Counted from the stretch's first letter, positions 8,314-17,599 are shown. The stretch is 64,000 bases of DNA from Variovorax sp. UMC13 (GCF_014170375.1 NZ_LZZW01000001.1:1-64000), one strand, 5' to 3'. A program made the numbers and translations. The notes: a model not told the origin generated them from the letters alone.

Positions 8314-9699
8314 GTGAAAAGAATGAAGAACCGTACCGACATGGCCAACGACGAACCTCCCGAAGCCACACGCCGGCGCTCGCTCACCGCAGAAGAGCAA
8401 ACCGTGGCCAAAGCCAACGAAGCCATTGCGATACGCCCGAAACGGGGACGCCTCACATTGCTCTCGCGCCGCATCTACAACGCTCTGCTGTACCACTCCC
8501 AACGCCAAGGTGTGGATGAACCGATCTATCGTCTCGCGCTGAGCGAACTGATCGGCGATGCCCGCTTCAACTCCAACAATACCGAACTTCTCAAGTCACA
8601 TCTAAGGGATATGCAGGCCACAACGATTGAGTGGTCGACCAGCGGCAGCGAGCTGAAACGCTGGGTGTCGTCACAGCTCCTGGGCACAGTGACCATCGAA
8701 GAGCAGGGCAGGGGGCGGGCGTGCATCGTCACCTGGCGCTATCCGGAGGAAATCAAAGAGCGGCTTGTCAAACCGCACCAATACACTCGCGTGCTGCTCG
8801 AAATGAGCAGCCAAATGCGGAGCTATTCGGCCGCCGTGCTTTACGAGATCGGAGCCCGCTACCTGACTTCACCGGGCCGCTTGTCCATGCGTGAAGACGT
8901 CGTCTGGTGGGCGGCGGTGCTTACCGGGCGCAGCGACATCAAGGAAGTGGACTACCGCTTCCTGAAACGCGACGTGATCAACAAGGCCATCGCGGAGATC
9001 GACGCACTTTGCGAAGACTTCGGGCTCGAACTCGTCGAACACAAACGGGGCCGCAAGATCGAAGAAATCCAGTTCCGGATCGTTCCGAAGACGCAACAAC
9101 GCTTGGATGCCCTCGGCGATCCGACCCGCAACGTTTTCGATCTCGAACTAGTTGGACGGCTCGTTGCGCTCGGGATCAAGCAGGACGAGGCTCAGGACCT
9201 GTACGCGACCACCGACGAGGGCCAGATCCGGGCCACCCTGGACCACGTCGACGTGCGACTGCGAAACGCAACGATGCCTGCCTTGAAGTCACCAGCCGCG
9301 TACTTCAAGGACGCCCTCAAGAAGGGCTACGCGGGCATTAAGGCCGACGAGGCTGGCCCGCCGGCCACCAAGGCCGCGCCACCGGAACTGGCGTCATCCG
9401 AAACGGAGCGACTGAGGCGAATCCGGGAACTTTGGGAGAACGAGCGTATGGGCGAGGCGCGTGCGCTTTACGCCGAGATGCTCGATGACATGAAGAACGA
9501 TGCCAAGACACGCTTCGAGCAGATCAGGCTGGACTTCATTGCGCCCCCGATCGCGAAGGCCTGGCGGAGGGACGGACCTGACAGCCGGATCGCTGCAATC
9601 ACCTTCTACAAGTGGCTGGCCCAGGATACCTGGCCGGAAGAGCCCACGGATCGTGTGCTGTTGGAGTTCGCGTTGCAGCGTGGTGTCGCGGGAGTCTGA
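8314..9699 (+). CDS. Rep_3-family plasmid replication initiator
   Basis: Initiator protein of 461 residues that should bind the iterons upstream and open the origin. The first winged-helix domain (TLLSRRIYNALLYHSQRQG ... LKSHLRDMQATTIEWS) and the second (SYSAAVLYEIGARYLTSPGR ... YRFLKRDVINKAIAEID) match the RepB/Rep_3 fold. The C-terminal 150 residues are a family-specific extension. The frame begins at a GTG (8314) behind GGGGA; ATG codons at 8323 and 8341 are alternatives. It is divergent from parA, so origin, rep and par form one compact replicon core. Confidence 0.93.
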   Translation: MKRMKNRTDMANDEPPEATRRRSLTAEEQTVAKANEAIAIRPKRGRLTLLSRRIYNALLYHSQRQGVDEPIYRLALSELIGDARFNSNNTELLKSHLRDMQATTIEWSTSGSELKRWVSSQLLGTVTIEEQGRGRACIVTWRYPEEIKERLVKPHQYTRVLLEMSSQMRSYSAAVLYEIGARYLTSPGRLSMREDVVWWAAVLTGRSDIKEVDYRFLKRDVINKAIAEIDALCEDFGLELVEHKRGRKIEEIQFRIVPKTQQRLDALGDPTRNVFDLELVGRLVALGIKQDEAQDLYATTDEGQIRATLDHVDVRLRNATMPALKSPAAYFKDALKKGYAGIKADEAGPPATKAAPPELASSETERLRRIRELWENERMGEARALYAEMLDDMKNDAKTRFEQIRLDFIAPPIAKAWRRDGPDSRIAAITFYKWLAQDTWPEEPTDRVLLEFALQRGVAGV

Positions 9700-10017
9700 C
9701 AGGCACGGGCTTCAACCCAACCCAGAGCTACGGGCAGCACGTCGCTGTTCACACGTAGCAAAAGGCTAACTGGCTGCGCCGGGGAGGCGAGTGGAGAGGC
9801 CTCGCACACAAGCGAATGCGTCTGATCTTTCGGCCAAAACGGTGGCGAAAGAACAAGGCATACGTCAGGCCAGCTACCGCAGGAAAATGGTCGACCGGCA
9901 GTGTAATGCCCGGACGCATCCGGCTACGAGGCGGGCACGCGCGAGCTCGTCCTCTGCTTTCAATCTGGCTCATCCATCGTGCAAGCCAAACTCCAGCAGA
10001 ACCGCTCCACGCGTAGG
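9700..10017. other. gene-free stretch after rep
   Basis: Short open frames occur, but none has a convincing ribosome site or recognisable product. No T-tailed terminator is evident. Confidence 0.4.
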
Positions 10018-10263
10018 TTAGCTTGACTTTGTCCATGGCTTTATGGGTTCCAGGCCGGCCAGCAGTCGGAGTTCGTTGAACTCCGCTAAAACGGCGGCTT
10101 CGACCTTCTCCTGGGGTGCCTTGCTTGTGTCATAGAACATGGTGTGAATGACCGCGAATCGCGCATCGAATGTGCAAACTGCATATATCAGCCAGCTCTC
10201 ATAGCCCACAGGAGGGCTCAGATCAAGCTCGTCTGGGGTGGGTTCATTATCGAATTCGGCCAT
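10018..10263 (-). CDS. small hypothetical protein
   Basis: 81-residue acidic protein (MAEFDNEPTPDELDLSPPVG ...) of unrecognised family. The ATG at 10263 follows GTGGAG at good spacing, so I prefer it over the GTG at 10275, which overlaps that ribosome site. Two TTCGCA-containing palindromes lie 165-240 bp upstream and could control it. No transmembrane segment or known motif is visible. Confidence 0.55.
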   Translation of the reverse strand: MAEFDNEPTPDELDLSPPVGYESWLIYAVCTFDARFAVIHTMFYDTSKAPQEKVEAAVLAEFNELRLLAGLEPIKPWTKSS

Positions 10264-10398
10264 CAAGATCTCCACATACGCGTTGTTAGTCGATCGTCAT
10301 CTTGGCGCCCATGTTCTGGAAGGCGCAGAAGCTCCGCGACGACGGGCTCTGAAGGCGGAGCGGTCGATACACCGCCGCACCGCATGCCGCTGATGAAC

Positions 10399-10665
10399 TC
10401 AGGTGGCGAGAGCTACGTTGGGACTAGTTTTCGCATGCGAAAACAGAGCAAATGTCTGCCGCTCCTCGTTCGCGTTGCAGACCTTCATTTTTCGCATGCA
10501 AAAGAACATTAGGATAGCCAGCAGGAGCCATAAGCCCGCATTCTTTACACCAGCAGTCATATTCAAGAAAGCGCTAGGCAGAAGTATTGCATGCCCGATA
10601 AGCCTCAAGCAGCATAAGAAAAATCGGACGTCGGACAAGGCCTCGGCCCTTATGAAGATAGCCAT
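10399..10665 (-). CDS. possible small membrane protein
   Basis: An 88-codon frame starting MAIFIRAEALSD with two hydrophobic stretches (FFLCCLRLIGHAILLPSAF and AGLWLLLAILMFFC). The ribosome site is poor and its 3' end runs through two palindromes, so coding status is doubtful. A plus-strand frame across the same DNA is equally unsupported. Confidence 0.25.
   Translation of the reverse strand: MAIFIRAEALSDVRFFLCCLRLIGHAILLPSAFLNMTAGVKNAGLWLLLAILMFFCMRKMKVCNANEERQTFALFSHAKTSPNVALAT
10428..10443. repeat. palindrome TTTTCGCATGCGAAAA
   Basis: Perfect 16-bp palindrome built from two head-to-head TTCGCAT words. A near copy lies 60 bp further on. Confidence 0.6.
10488..10503. repeat. imperfect second copy of the TTCGCAT palindrome
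   Basis: TTTTTCGCATGCAAAA, differing at few positions from the copy at 10428-10443. Paired operator-like sites upstream of the minus-strand gene ending at 10018. Confidence 0.5.
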
Positions 10666-10774
10666 CCTGAAATCAATTGATCTCAGCGACCCTCTCTGCT
10701 CTTGATCGCTGCTTAAGGGGAAAATGCGAGCACCATCATGATCGTGATCGCAATGCCGAAAAATACTTACAGTC

Positions 10775-10924
10775 ATGAGTTTTAGCCTTGCGTTCGGTTT
10801 TGCATTAATTATATGCTCTAGAAATTCCAATATTAAGTGCCAGGCGTCTGCTGCTACACCAATTGTGGCGCCTGCAACTCGGGCAGAGAGGCCGATCGAA
10901 AATCGTCAAGGTAAAGGAATTTAA
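10775..10924 (+). CDS. possible small lipoprotein-like peptide
   Basis: A 49-codon frame, MSFSLAFGFALIICSRNSN and onward, with a hydrophobic N-terminus ending in Cys and a Pro/Ala/Arg-rich tail. This is the shape of small plasmid lipoproteins such as entry-exclusion proteins. No good ribosome site is visible and the DNA is AT-rich, so this is a weak call. Confidence 0.25.
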   Translation: MSFSLAFGFALIICSRNSNIKCQASAATPIVAPATRAERPIENRQGKGI

Positions 10925-10968
10925 TAAAGCACTCCAAAAAATTTCATCTTCTGGCTGACTCGAAATTG

Positions 10969-11202
10969 TTAGATGTCAATGTGCTGATTAAACCAGCGAT
11001 AGAACGTTGCGTGATGACATTTGACTGCTCCTGCCTCAGTGAGAAATCTAAAAATCGTTGCTTTTGAATATCCTTCGTGGTGAAGCGATGAAATAGTACT
11101 CTTGTGTTTTAGAAGGGCCATGGATGCCGCGCGCGCAGGAGGATTTTTGATTAACCACTCATCCAGGCGACTCAACAGTTCTTCGTTCGTCAGTTTGCTC
11201 AT
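10969..11202 (-). CDS. small helix-turn-helix protein, TraK-like
   Basis: 77-residue protein with ribosome site GGAAAGGC before the ATG. The C-terminal half (HHEGYSKATIFRFLTEAGAV ... ATFYRWFNQHI) has the 'search by growing repeat, then TFYRW' pattern seen in small conjugation accessory DNA-binding proteins such as TraK. The region carries TTCGCA repeats and the neighbour is a MobC/relaxase operon, so it may bind those repeats as a relaxosome or regulatory factor. That link is inferred. Confidence 0.55.
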   Translation of the reverse strand: MSKLTNEELLSRLDEWLIKNPPARAASMALLKHKSTISSLHHEGYSKATIFRFLTEAGAVKCHHATFYRWFNQHIDI

Positions 11203-11255
11203 GATGCCTTTCCAAGAATAGCGGACATTTCGAGAAAATCACCGCGCATAAATTG

Positions 11256-11471
11256 CTATGGTGCGGCAGTGCGATCTCGGGAAATAAACTTCAATTCAAC
11301 ATTACGAGAACTATTTGTAGTGAAAACTGATTGTTGTGCGAACTTTTTCAGTGCGAGCAGGTAATGGAATATCTCTTTAGCACGCAGGTCTGCTGGAGAG
11401 TAATTCAAGGAACTCAGAGCCTTAAGAAATTGAGTTCTATGCGGTGCGAGCTTCCCGCGCACTGCCCGCAT
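11256..11471 (-). CDS. possible small hypothetical protein
   Basis: 71-codon frame with a basic, helical N-terminus (MRAVRGKLAPHRTQFLKAL). It lies 53 bp upstream of the TraK-like gene on the same strand and could share its transcript. The ribosome site is weak and no family is recognised. Confidence 0.3.
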   Translation of the reverse strand: MRAVRGKLAPHRTQFLKALSSLNYSPADLRAKEIFHYLLALKKFAQQSVFTTNSSRNVELKFISRDRTAAP

Positions 11472-11910
11472 TACTGTTCCCGCGGCGCCTCATGCCTAAT
11501 GGCGCCTCATACTGATCTTCGCGTCGTTTCGCGTCTGGTCTACGTGTGTCTCAGAGCTGTTTGATACAGCTCGTCGGAAGCATGGAGATTCGCACATTCT
11601 CGCGCTTAGGCGCATGGGTTATCAATCTTTGGGTCAACTTTTCCGATGCAGTCGCGGAGTTTCGCATCGTTTCGCACTCTGTCTAGATTAATCCATCTTT
11701 GTCCAATGTTGTCCAGTTTTTCGCCTTAAGTTCGCATTGTTTCGCATACCGTCCAGCTGCAATCGGACAACTTTCGTGTTCGCCTTTGAGGCACGTTTGG
11801 TATGTTTACACTCGGCTACGCCTCAGTAAAATACCGTGCCAAAGGCGTTGCCTTTGAAACCCATGGTGGATCGGCGACGCCTCGGGTACATTGGAGGAAG
11901 AGGATTCGAT
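11472..11910. repeat. TTCGCA direct-repeat region upstream of the mobilisation operon (possible oriT)
   Basis: Holds 23-bp direct repeats TTCGC-R-T-Y-GTTTCGC-R at 11518-11540, 11661-11683 and 11731-11753; the last two match at 19 of 23 positions. A degenerate copy lies near 11589. Each unit is itself two TTCGC words 10 bp apart. Non-coding, AT-richer and directly upstream of mobC/relaxase, it is the best candidate here for an origin of transfer or relaxosome-regulated promoter. No nick site is recognised. Confidence 0.5.
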
Positions 11911-12369
11911 ATGACTGACCACCCGAAAGCGACGAGCGACCGATCAGAAATAGAACTTGAAACGTGCTCGCTAGTGCTGGAGAGCGTTTACGATGTTTTG
12001 GAGCCGCGTACAGGTACAGGTTCCACCACTGGCTCTCGGGTAGCTTCGTTCCGTCTAAGCCATGAGGCCCATTCACTTCTGTACAAACAAGCGGCCGCGG
12101 CGGGTATCTCTACCAGAGCTTGGCTAGAGCAAGCCATTCTGGAAAACAAGACGGAGATCGTTGCGGTGGCCAGACCACATCCTGATCTGAAGTCGCTGAT
12201 GTTCTACGCAGGCAAAAGTAGCAATAACCTTAATCAGGTGGCACATCATTTCAACCTACAGCGCATGCAAGGGAAAATCTCTTCTGCGACCTGTGAACAG
12301 GCGTTAAGGATCCTTAAATCGCTGGAATCAGCCTTCGTTACGGCTGTTGCTCATGCTCGTTCGCGTTAA
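11911..12369 (+). CDS. MobC-like relaxosome accessory protein
   Basis: 152-residue protein starting MTDHPKATSD at the ATG following GGAGGAAGAGGATTCGAT; upstream in-frame ATGs lack a ribosome site. The middle (ASFRLSHEAHSLLYKQAAAA GISTRAWLEQAI, broken here for length) looks like a ribbon-helix-helix domain. The C-terminal SSNNLNQVAHHFNLQ is the MobC signature (NLNQ-A). MobC proteins help the relaxase open the origin of transfer. Its end overlaps the relaxase start by 17 bp, implying translational coupling. Confidence 0.8.
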   Translation: MTDHPKATSDRSEIELETCSLVLESVYDVLEPRTGTGSTTGSRVASFRLSHEAHSLLYKQAAAAGISTRAWLEQAILENKTEIVAVARPHPDLKSLMFYAGKSSNNLNQVAHHFNLQRMQGKISSATCEQALRILKSLESAFVTAVAHARSR

Positions 12370-15208
12370 CTCGGCTGCCGCCGGGGTCAAGGACTATCTA
12401 GAGACGGGCCGAAAGCGTGGCAGAGAGTTCGACCGCGATCTCATCGACTTGCGACTCCCCCTCACAGGAAACATCGAGCTCCTTGATGCAGTGATCGACA
12501 CGATCCATACCAAGCAGGAGGGCGATGCAAAATACCTGCACATTACAATAGGTTTCGCTGAGCAGTTTACGAACGCAGAAACATGTGGCCCAGGCCAGAT
12601 CAATGCGGCTGTCATTCAGGAAGTTGTGGAGGCCTATCGAGCGGCCTTAATGGTCGCCTATGACAGCAGTGAGTACCTCTTCTATTCCGAAGCTCATATT
12701 CCCAAAGTCACGCATGACCTGAATGCGCTGACTGGGGAACACGTTACCCGCCTGCCGCATGTTCACATCGTCATCCCGTACAGGAATCTCGAGAGTGATC
12801 GGTTTTTGAATCCTTTCGGATGGCTGCAGAACATGACCGTTCCGTTTGCTCTACAGGAGAAAATCAACCGGCGCTTCGGCTTGAAGAGCCCACAAGCATC
12901 GCGGCGCGACCCTGCCAGCCCTCAGCATCCGCTTGGAAAACACAACAACTCTTTTGAAGGTCAAAGTCCGAAGCAAATTCGCACTTACCTTGCTTCGCTG
13001 GTCGAGAATAAATATGTCAATACCTTTGAAGAGCTGATCGAAGCTGCGAGTCAAATCGGGGTTGTCAGCGTCCGGAAGGGTAAGAGCAGCGAATACCTGA
13101 ACGTCAAGCCCAGTTGGGCTGATCGAGGAGTCAACATCCAAGGCCTAGATCGAGGCACATTTGACGAAAGCGCTGCAAGGCTCAGGGCAAGCGCAAGACC
13201 CGTTCAGATCGATGCGGTATTTGACGAGTGGTGCGCCCGCGGCGCTTTTGAGGCACGGTACGTCAATTCAGCGCGGCTGAAAAAAGCATACCAGGCGATG
13301 ACGCCCGTGCAGCGCTCTGCGTTCTTGGCAGAGCGCCGTGCCGAGACGGCCCAACGACTGGCAGCGCGCGATCAATCGTTTGAGTTCGAGAGCCACGAGC
13401 CAGCGGGTGCGGTCCTTGACCAGGCCATCAATCGCTTTGAAAGCGATGGGATGCCGTCGCCGAGAGCGGAAAATTTCGAGTATCGAGTACTGCAGGTGAT
13501 CGAGAAGCTGTATGAAAGAGCTAGGGCTCCTGCGCCGATGGCTGCTCGACGTTACGCCGACGCAGAACTCAAAGCGCAGGCAGATCCCCTGGTGGTGCTG
13601 CGAGTGGCCGTGATCCGATACGGGATCGACGTCTCGTCGTATACGACGGCCTCTGGCCGCGATGGATCGCCTCGCATCGTGTACGGCGGCAAGCAATACA
13701 ACCTTGGCGACTTCTTCACGAAGCATCTCAAGCGGCCATGGGCGGAGGCCCGAACGATCCTGATGGAGTGCGTCGAGCAGCCTGTGGATGAAGGCTGCGG
13801 GAGAAATGTGAACGTTGAGTCAAGGGTTCCTGCCGGGTCACCTCGTTCGGTGAGCGAGTCGCTACGGCTCGCCGGAGAGGTAATTGCTCGTGCAATGCAA
13901 AAATTCGATCCTGTCAGTGCTGCCAAACGCTTACGGCATCGGGCCGACGCGTTCGCTCTTGAAGCTCTTCTTAGACGACTAGACGGCGGCGCCCCCAGAG
14001 ACGAATCCAGATCATCTTCGCAACCGTCAGACGAGCGTCCTGAAGCGACCGATCTTGCTGCGGTGCACGCCGAGAGCACCCAAGCCATCCGTGACACGCT
14101 GAAGCTTCGACGCGAGCGCGAGGCTACGGCGGGAGCGAAGAGTTCGGCGCGCGTTGAACGCGCGCGCGAGCGTCGATCGAAAACGGTGATCGAAACCATC
14201 GCCGAGTCAGCTCACGATCGATCGGTGCTCCCAGAGCAATTGAACGCTGAGACGAATCCTGCGATGGTCCTGGCGGCCGCGCACCGGCTCTACAAGGTTG
14301 ACCCTGCCGATTACTTCATCGGCTCAGGAGCTGATGGATCACCGCGGATCTTTCATAAGAACAAGCAGTACAACCTGGGCGATTTCTTCACGAAGCATCT
14401 GAATCGTCCCTGGTCCGAAGCAGAGGGCGTGCTGCGCGACTGCTATCACGCGACCAACTCTGACGCGCTGCCGGCGCCTGAAGCAACATTGTGGCGCCAG
14501 TTCACCGAGTGGCGGAGGAGGGAGGTGGAGCGATCTTCCGCGCGTCGCGCGTCGGAGGGAGAGGCTTTGCGGGAGCGCGTCCTGCAGACGCGGGCCAAGT
14601 ACCAAGAGAGCAAGGCTGCTGCGAAAGCTCTGCCAGCAGGTCAGCGTGCTGCGGAGATGGCACGGGCTCGGGCCGAGCAGTTCATCGCACAGCAAGCCGT
14701 CGCATTCGAACGTGCCTCGTCGAGAGATCAAACCCGTGTGCCTAGCCGCAACGCGCACTACCGGGCATTCCTCATGAAGCTTGCGTCTCAAGGTGAAACC
14801 GGCGCCCTGGCCGAGTTGCGCCGGATGGCGCCTTATGAACACGAGGCAGACGCGAAGATTTCGGGAGAGCGGAGTCAGGCAGCCTTTTCTTTGCCCTCTT
14901 ACAGCGTGGACGCGAAGGGAGCCGTCACATACAAGTCCCCCGCGGGCGCGATCGTTCGGGACTCGGTGCACGGCGTGAGCGTGCTGCAAGCAGAAAAGGG
15001 CGCCTACGACGCTGCCATCCGTGTTGCCATCGCTCGATATGGTAAGAAGCTTTTGTTGTCAGGCGATGCTCAGTTCATGGCCAATGTTATTGAGGCTGCG
15101 AAGCGTACCGGGTTGGATTTGACTCTGTGCGACGCGGCTAAGCCTAACTTTATCCCGACCTTCGTGCGTGGGCGAAATCAAAGAAATTCCCAGGAGCTTG
15201 ACCGATAA
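12353..15208 (+). CDS. relaxase / mobilisation nuclease with LPD7-like C-terminus
   Basis: 951-residue conjugative relaxase that should nick the transfer origin and pilot the strand. N-terminal domain: KDYLETGRKRGREFDRD with the likely nucleophile Tyr near residue 15, YLHITIGFAE, and the metal-binding motif LPHVHIVIPYRNL near 133. The long C-terminal part holds two copies of a roughly 65-residue module sharing GSPRI, KQYNLGDFFTKHL and RPW-EA, near residues 437 and 669. The end (about 850-930, AIARYGKKLLLSGDAQFM) resembles an LPD7 domain. ATG 12353 is preferred to TTG 12347. No coupling protein or type IV secretion genes are visible. Confidence 0.88.
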   Translation: MLVRVNSAAAGVKDYLETGRKRGREFDRDLIDLRLPLTGNIELLDAVIDTIHTKQEGDAKYLHITIGFAEQFTNAETCGPGQINAAVIQEVVEAYRAALMVAYDSSEYLFYSEAHIPKVTHDLNALTGEHVTRLPHVHIVIPYRNLESDRFLNPFGWLQNMTVPFALQEKINRRFGLKSPQASRRDPASPQHPLGKHNNSFEGQSPKQIRTYLASLVENKYVNTFEELIEAASQIGVVSVRKGKSSEYLNVKPSWADRGVNIQGLDRGTFDESAARLRASARPVQIDAVFDEWCARGAFEARYVNSARLKKAYQAMTPVQRSAFLAERRAETAQRLAARDQSFEFESHEPAGAVLDQAINRFESDGMPSPRAENFEYRVLQVIEKLYERARAPAPMAARRYADAELKAQADPLVVLRVAVIRYGIDVSSYTTASGRDGSPRIVYGGKQYNLGDFFTKHLKRPWAEARTILMECVEQPVDEGCGRNVNVESRVPAGSPRSVSESLRLAGEVIARAMQKFDPVSAAKRLRHRADAFALEALLRRLDGGAPRDESRSSSQPSDERPEATDLAAVHAESTQAIRDTLKLRREREATAGAKSSARVERARERRSKTVIETIAESAHDRSVLPEQLNAETNPAMVLAAAHRLYKVDPADYFIGSGADGSPRIFHKNKQYNLGDFFTKHLNRPWSEAEGVLRDCYHATNSDALPAPEATLWRQFTEWRRREVERSSARRASEGEALRERVLQTRAKYQESKAAAKALPAGQRAAEMARARAEQFIAQQAVAFERASSRDQTRVPSRNAHYRAFLMKLASQGETGALAELRRMAPYEHEADAKISGERSQAAFSLPSYSVDAKGAVTYKSPAGAIVRDSVHGVSVLQAEKGAYDAAIRVAIARYGKKLLLSGDAQFMANVIEAAKRTGLDLTLCDAAKPNFIPTFVRGRNQRNSQELDR

Positions 15209-15589
15209 GGTGCCGGAATTTTCTCATCTAGCCAGAGGAATTCCGTCGCACTAGACATCAAGAAACTCCAAACCAGGTCTCGGGCCGGTGGTAGTAGATG
15301 TCAGATTCATTCAAAAGATTAAACTGCAATTAGAAGCGCAGTCATATAGCTACAGAGCGCAAGCTGCACCTCGCGCTCTGCAAGACTCAGTTGAAATTTC
15401 ACTAAATAACACCGAGTCATATCCGGTGACCGGAAAGGGCTACTTCAAAATAACCTAATTTTTGCTATTGGCGTACCACGATCATGTGATCGAAGGCAGG
15501 TAGAACTTACCTCTTAAAAAAAGATCGGCGCCCAAGTACTCACTTTGACGATTTTGAAGTATATACTGCGATTTTTCTTAAGGAAAACC
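15209..15589. other. intergenic region upstream of hns
   Basis: No gene supported. AT-rich towards its end, with the probable promoter of the H-NS gene (TATATACT near 15559) and the ribosome site AAGGAAAACC. Confidence 0.45.
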
Positions 15590-15934
15590 ATGGTATCCCT
15601 CGCACAAATCAACGAGCAGATCAAAAAATCAGAAGAGCAGATGGCTGCGCTGCGCAAGCAAGCAGAAGATATTCGTTCGGTTGAGAAGCAAGGCGTGATT
15701 GCTGAAATGATCGCTAAGATCGCTGAGTACGGTCTCTCTGCTTCGGATCTTCGCCTTGCGAGCAGTGCGAAAGGCAGCCAGGGTGCACGTGCTTCCAAGG
15801 CGAAGGAAAAGGCTGCGCCGCGCTATCGCAGCCCTTCGGGTGAAACGTGGTCGGGCGGACGCGGACGCAAGCCGGGCTGGATCACGGCGGCATTGGCTGA
15901 TGGCAAGGATCTTGCCGAGTTCGAAATTAAGTAA
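15590..15934 (+). CDS. H-NS-family nucleoid protein
   Basis: 114-residue xenogeneic silencer. A coiled-coil N-terminus (INEQIKKSEEQMAALRKQAE) for oligomerisation is followed by a linker and the C-terminal AT-hook-like DNA-binding motif YRSPSGETWSGGRGRKPGWI. Start chosen at ATG 15590 behind AAGGAAAACC; the upstream in-frame ATG lacks a ribosome site. Plasmid H-NS copies often lower the fitness cost of plasmid carriage by binding AT-rich DNA, which fits the AT-rich stretch just upstream. That role is inferred. Confidence 0.88.
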   Translation: MVSLAQINEQIKKSEEQMAALRKQAEDIRSVEKQGVIAEMIAKIAEYGLSASDLRLASSAKGSQGARASKAKEKAAPRYRSPSGETWSGGRGRKPGWITAALADGKDLAEFEIK

Positions 15935-16214
15935 ACGTCAACTTGGCGTCCTTGCCATACGCCACCAGTGGGTATCGGCTCGAGGTTCAGCGCAGAGTTT
16001 CAACGTCCTCAAGGAGAGGAGGGCCCCTGCGATGCTTAGAGTCGTAGGGCGATCGCGCGATATGGCAGGACTCAGACGCTCACCAGAATCCGATGTTTCT
16101 TGACCGCTACCCATGATCGTTCAAGGCCGAGGCCAAGAATTTAAACGGTAGCCGGCCTTCGCGTGTTGCTCGACGGCGGCAGACCGCTCGGTGGTTCGAT
16201 CGACCGGGCTAACT

Positions 16215-16727
16215 CTAGGGCCCCAAGGGTGGCAGTAGTAAGGCATAGCGCAGCAGATGGGGAGCAGCCTCAGGGGCGAAGTTAAGTTCGACGTAGCCCC
16301 CGCCTATGGCAAGGCTTACGCCGCTTACCAATCTCATTTTTTTCGTGACCATTCGGCCGTCGCGTTCCTCAACCTCATAAATTACAACTTTCTTGAAGAG
16401 CTTGTCGCTTGCACTTCTCATTTCTTCGAAAGAGCCCGTCGGAGAGATGTTGAAGGTTCTCGCGTACTCACGCGCCAAGATTTTCACCTTCCATCCGGTG
16501 TTCGAAAGCGCTGCTCGTGGCTCGAGCATGTCCGGGTCGATCGTTTTCAGGGCGAGGGCAACAAGCCGCTTCTCCGGTAGATCCATGGATTTCAAGGAAG
16601 CCGAGATATGACCGTTCCGGATTTTCAGTTCTTCAAGTGACTCGGAGGGAAGAAGATCTGGATCGCTCACTGACGGTGAGGGGAGATCAGGGAGGAGGGC
16701 GGTATGGGCTGTGCGCCGCATGGTCAT
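16215..16727 (-). pseudogene. C-terminally truncated second Rep_3 replication initiator
   Basis: 170 codons matching the first winged-helix half of a RepB/Rep_3 initiator. Signature segments are RLVALALKTIDPDMLEP, GWKVKILAREYARTFNISPT, FEEMRSASDKLFKKVV and YVELNFAPEAAPHLL. Intact proteins of this family continue with a second winged helix after the HLL segment, but this one ends in an unrelated tail (LLPPLGP) within a few codons. It is not a copy of the rep at 8.3 kb, so it records a former second replicon or cointegrate. A truncated regulatory product cannot be excluded. Confidence 0.72.
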
Positions 16728-16918
16728 CGGTTTGTTCCAAAAGAACCCAGGTCACAGGTGCTAAGCGTTGGTGAGGGCACCGGTGCGTACAGAAAGCGGC
16801 GAGGCCGCACCGTCGCACGTACCTCGGCATGTTGCTAAGTTGAACAACTTGGGTCGATTTGCCCAGTCAATATGCGCCCTAGGGGAAGAACCGTTTTTGG
16901 ACGGAACTGGGCAAAGGC

Positions 16919-17413
16919 TTACCGGTCACCAGCTTCAACCGCGAGCAACACGTAGCGACCATCTTCGTCACGATATCCGACACCAACGTGCAGGTCAGAA
17001 GCGCGCAAAGTCGCGAAGGCCGCCGTGGCCTTGAGCTCCACTGAGTGCTGATGGCCTGAGAACACGCTTCTCAGCGGACCGATCTTCCTCAAGTCTTCGG
17101 CGCGCTCGCTGCGCAGGAACTGAATGAACGCCTGCTGCATGCTTGCCAGGTCAGCGCGAAGGCTGCGGGGATACCCGTCTTCATCCTCGATGCCGTAGAT
17201 GCTGACGGTGGTTGCGTCTTCGGCGAAGAGGATGCCTTTGAATAGCTTGGTGCCGCCGCCGCTTCGTTTTGCCTGGATGTCCGCAGCCCAGAGCTTCCAT
17301 GGATCGTCTTCGCCGGGAAAGACGTCGAGAAATTGTGCATTGCTCGCGGAGAAAACGATGGGCCCCATGCTGTCGCTCGGGGATTGTGGCTTGAACTGCT
17401 CGCATTCGATCAT
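16919..17413 (-). CDS. hypothetical protein divergent from an XRE regulator
   Basis: 164-residue protein of unrecognised family. The ATG at 17413 follows AGAGGTGTC; an upstream in-frame ATG has no ribosome site. The sequence is a mixed alpha/beta type without signal peptide or membrane segments (MIECEQFKPQSP ... GVGYRDEDGRYVLLAVEAG). It diverges from a small helix-turn-helix gene across an AT-rich near-palindrome, a layout common for regulator-controlled phage-like or toxin-antitoxin-like pairs. No toxin motif was recognised. Confidence 0.6.
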   Translation of the reverse strand: MIECEQFKPQSPSDSMGPIVFSASNAQFLDVFPGEDDPWKLWAADIQAKRSGGGTKLFKGILFAEDATTVSIYGIEDEDGYPRSLRADLASMQQAFIQFLRSERAEDLRKIGPLRSVFSGHQHSVELKATAAFATLRASDLHVGVGYRDEDGRYVLLAVEAGDR

Positions 17414-17568
17414 GACACCTCTTATCGCCGCGATGGCTCGGTCTCGGACATATTGATGGTCACCAGCGATACGGCGACGTCCGACAGGTGGGACTGTCTG
17501 TCGCGTCTCTATCTCTGCAGTCAGCCTCAGCACCTCCTAGGGATGATGACTAGCGGACAGCATCTCAA

Positions 17569-17589
17569 AATATACGATTTTCGCATATT
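17569..17589. promoter_or_regulatory. near-palindromic operator candidate
   Basis: AATATACGA-TTT-TCGCATATT: 8 of 9 arm positions pair. It lies 11 bp before the XRE gene, in the divergent interval, so it probably binds that regulator. Confidence 0.5.
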
Positions 17590-17599
17590 CTAAGATCGC

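Noticed and set aside
9791..10021. 76-codon frame after rep, slightly like a transposase OrfA
   Set aside because: Resemblance too weak and no start signal; not listed.
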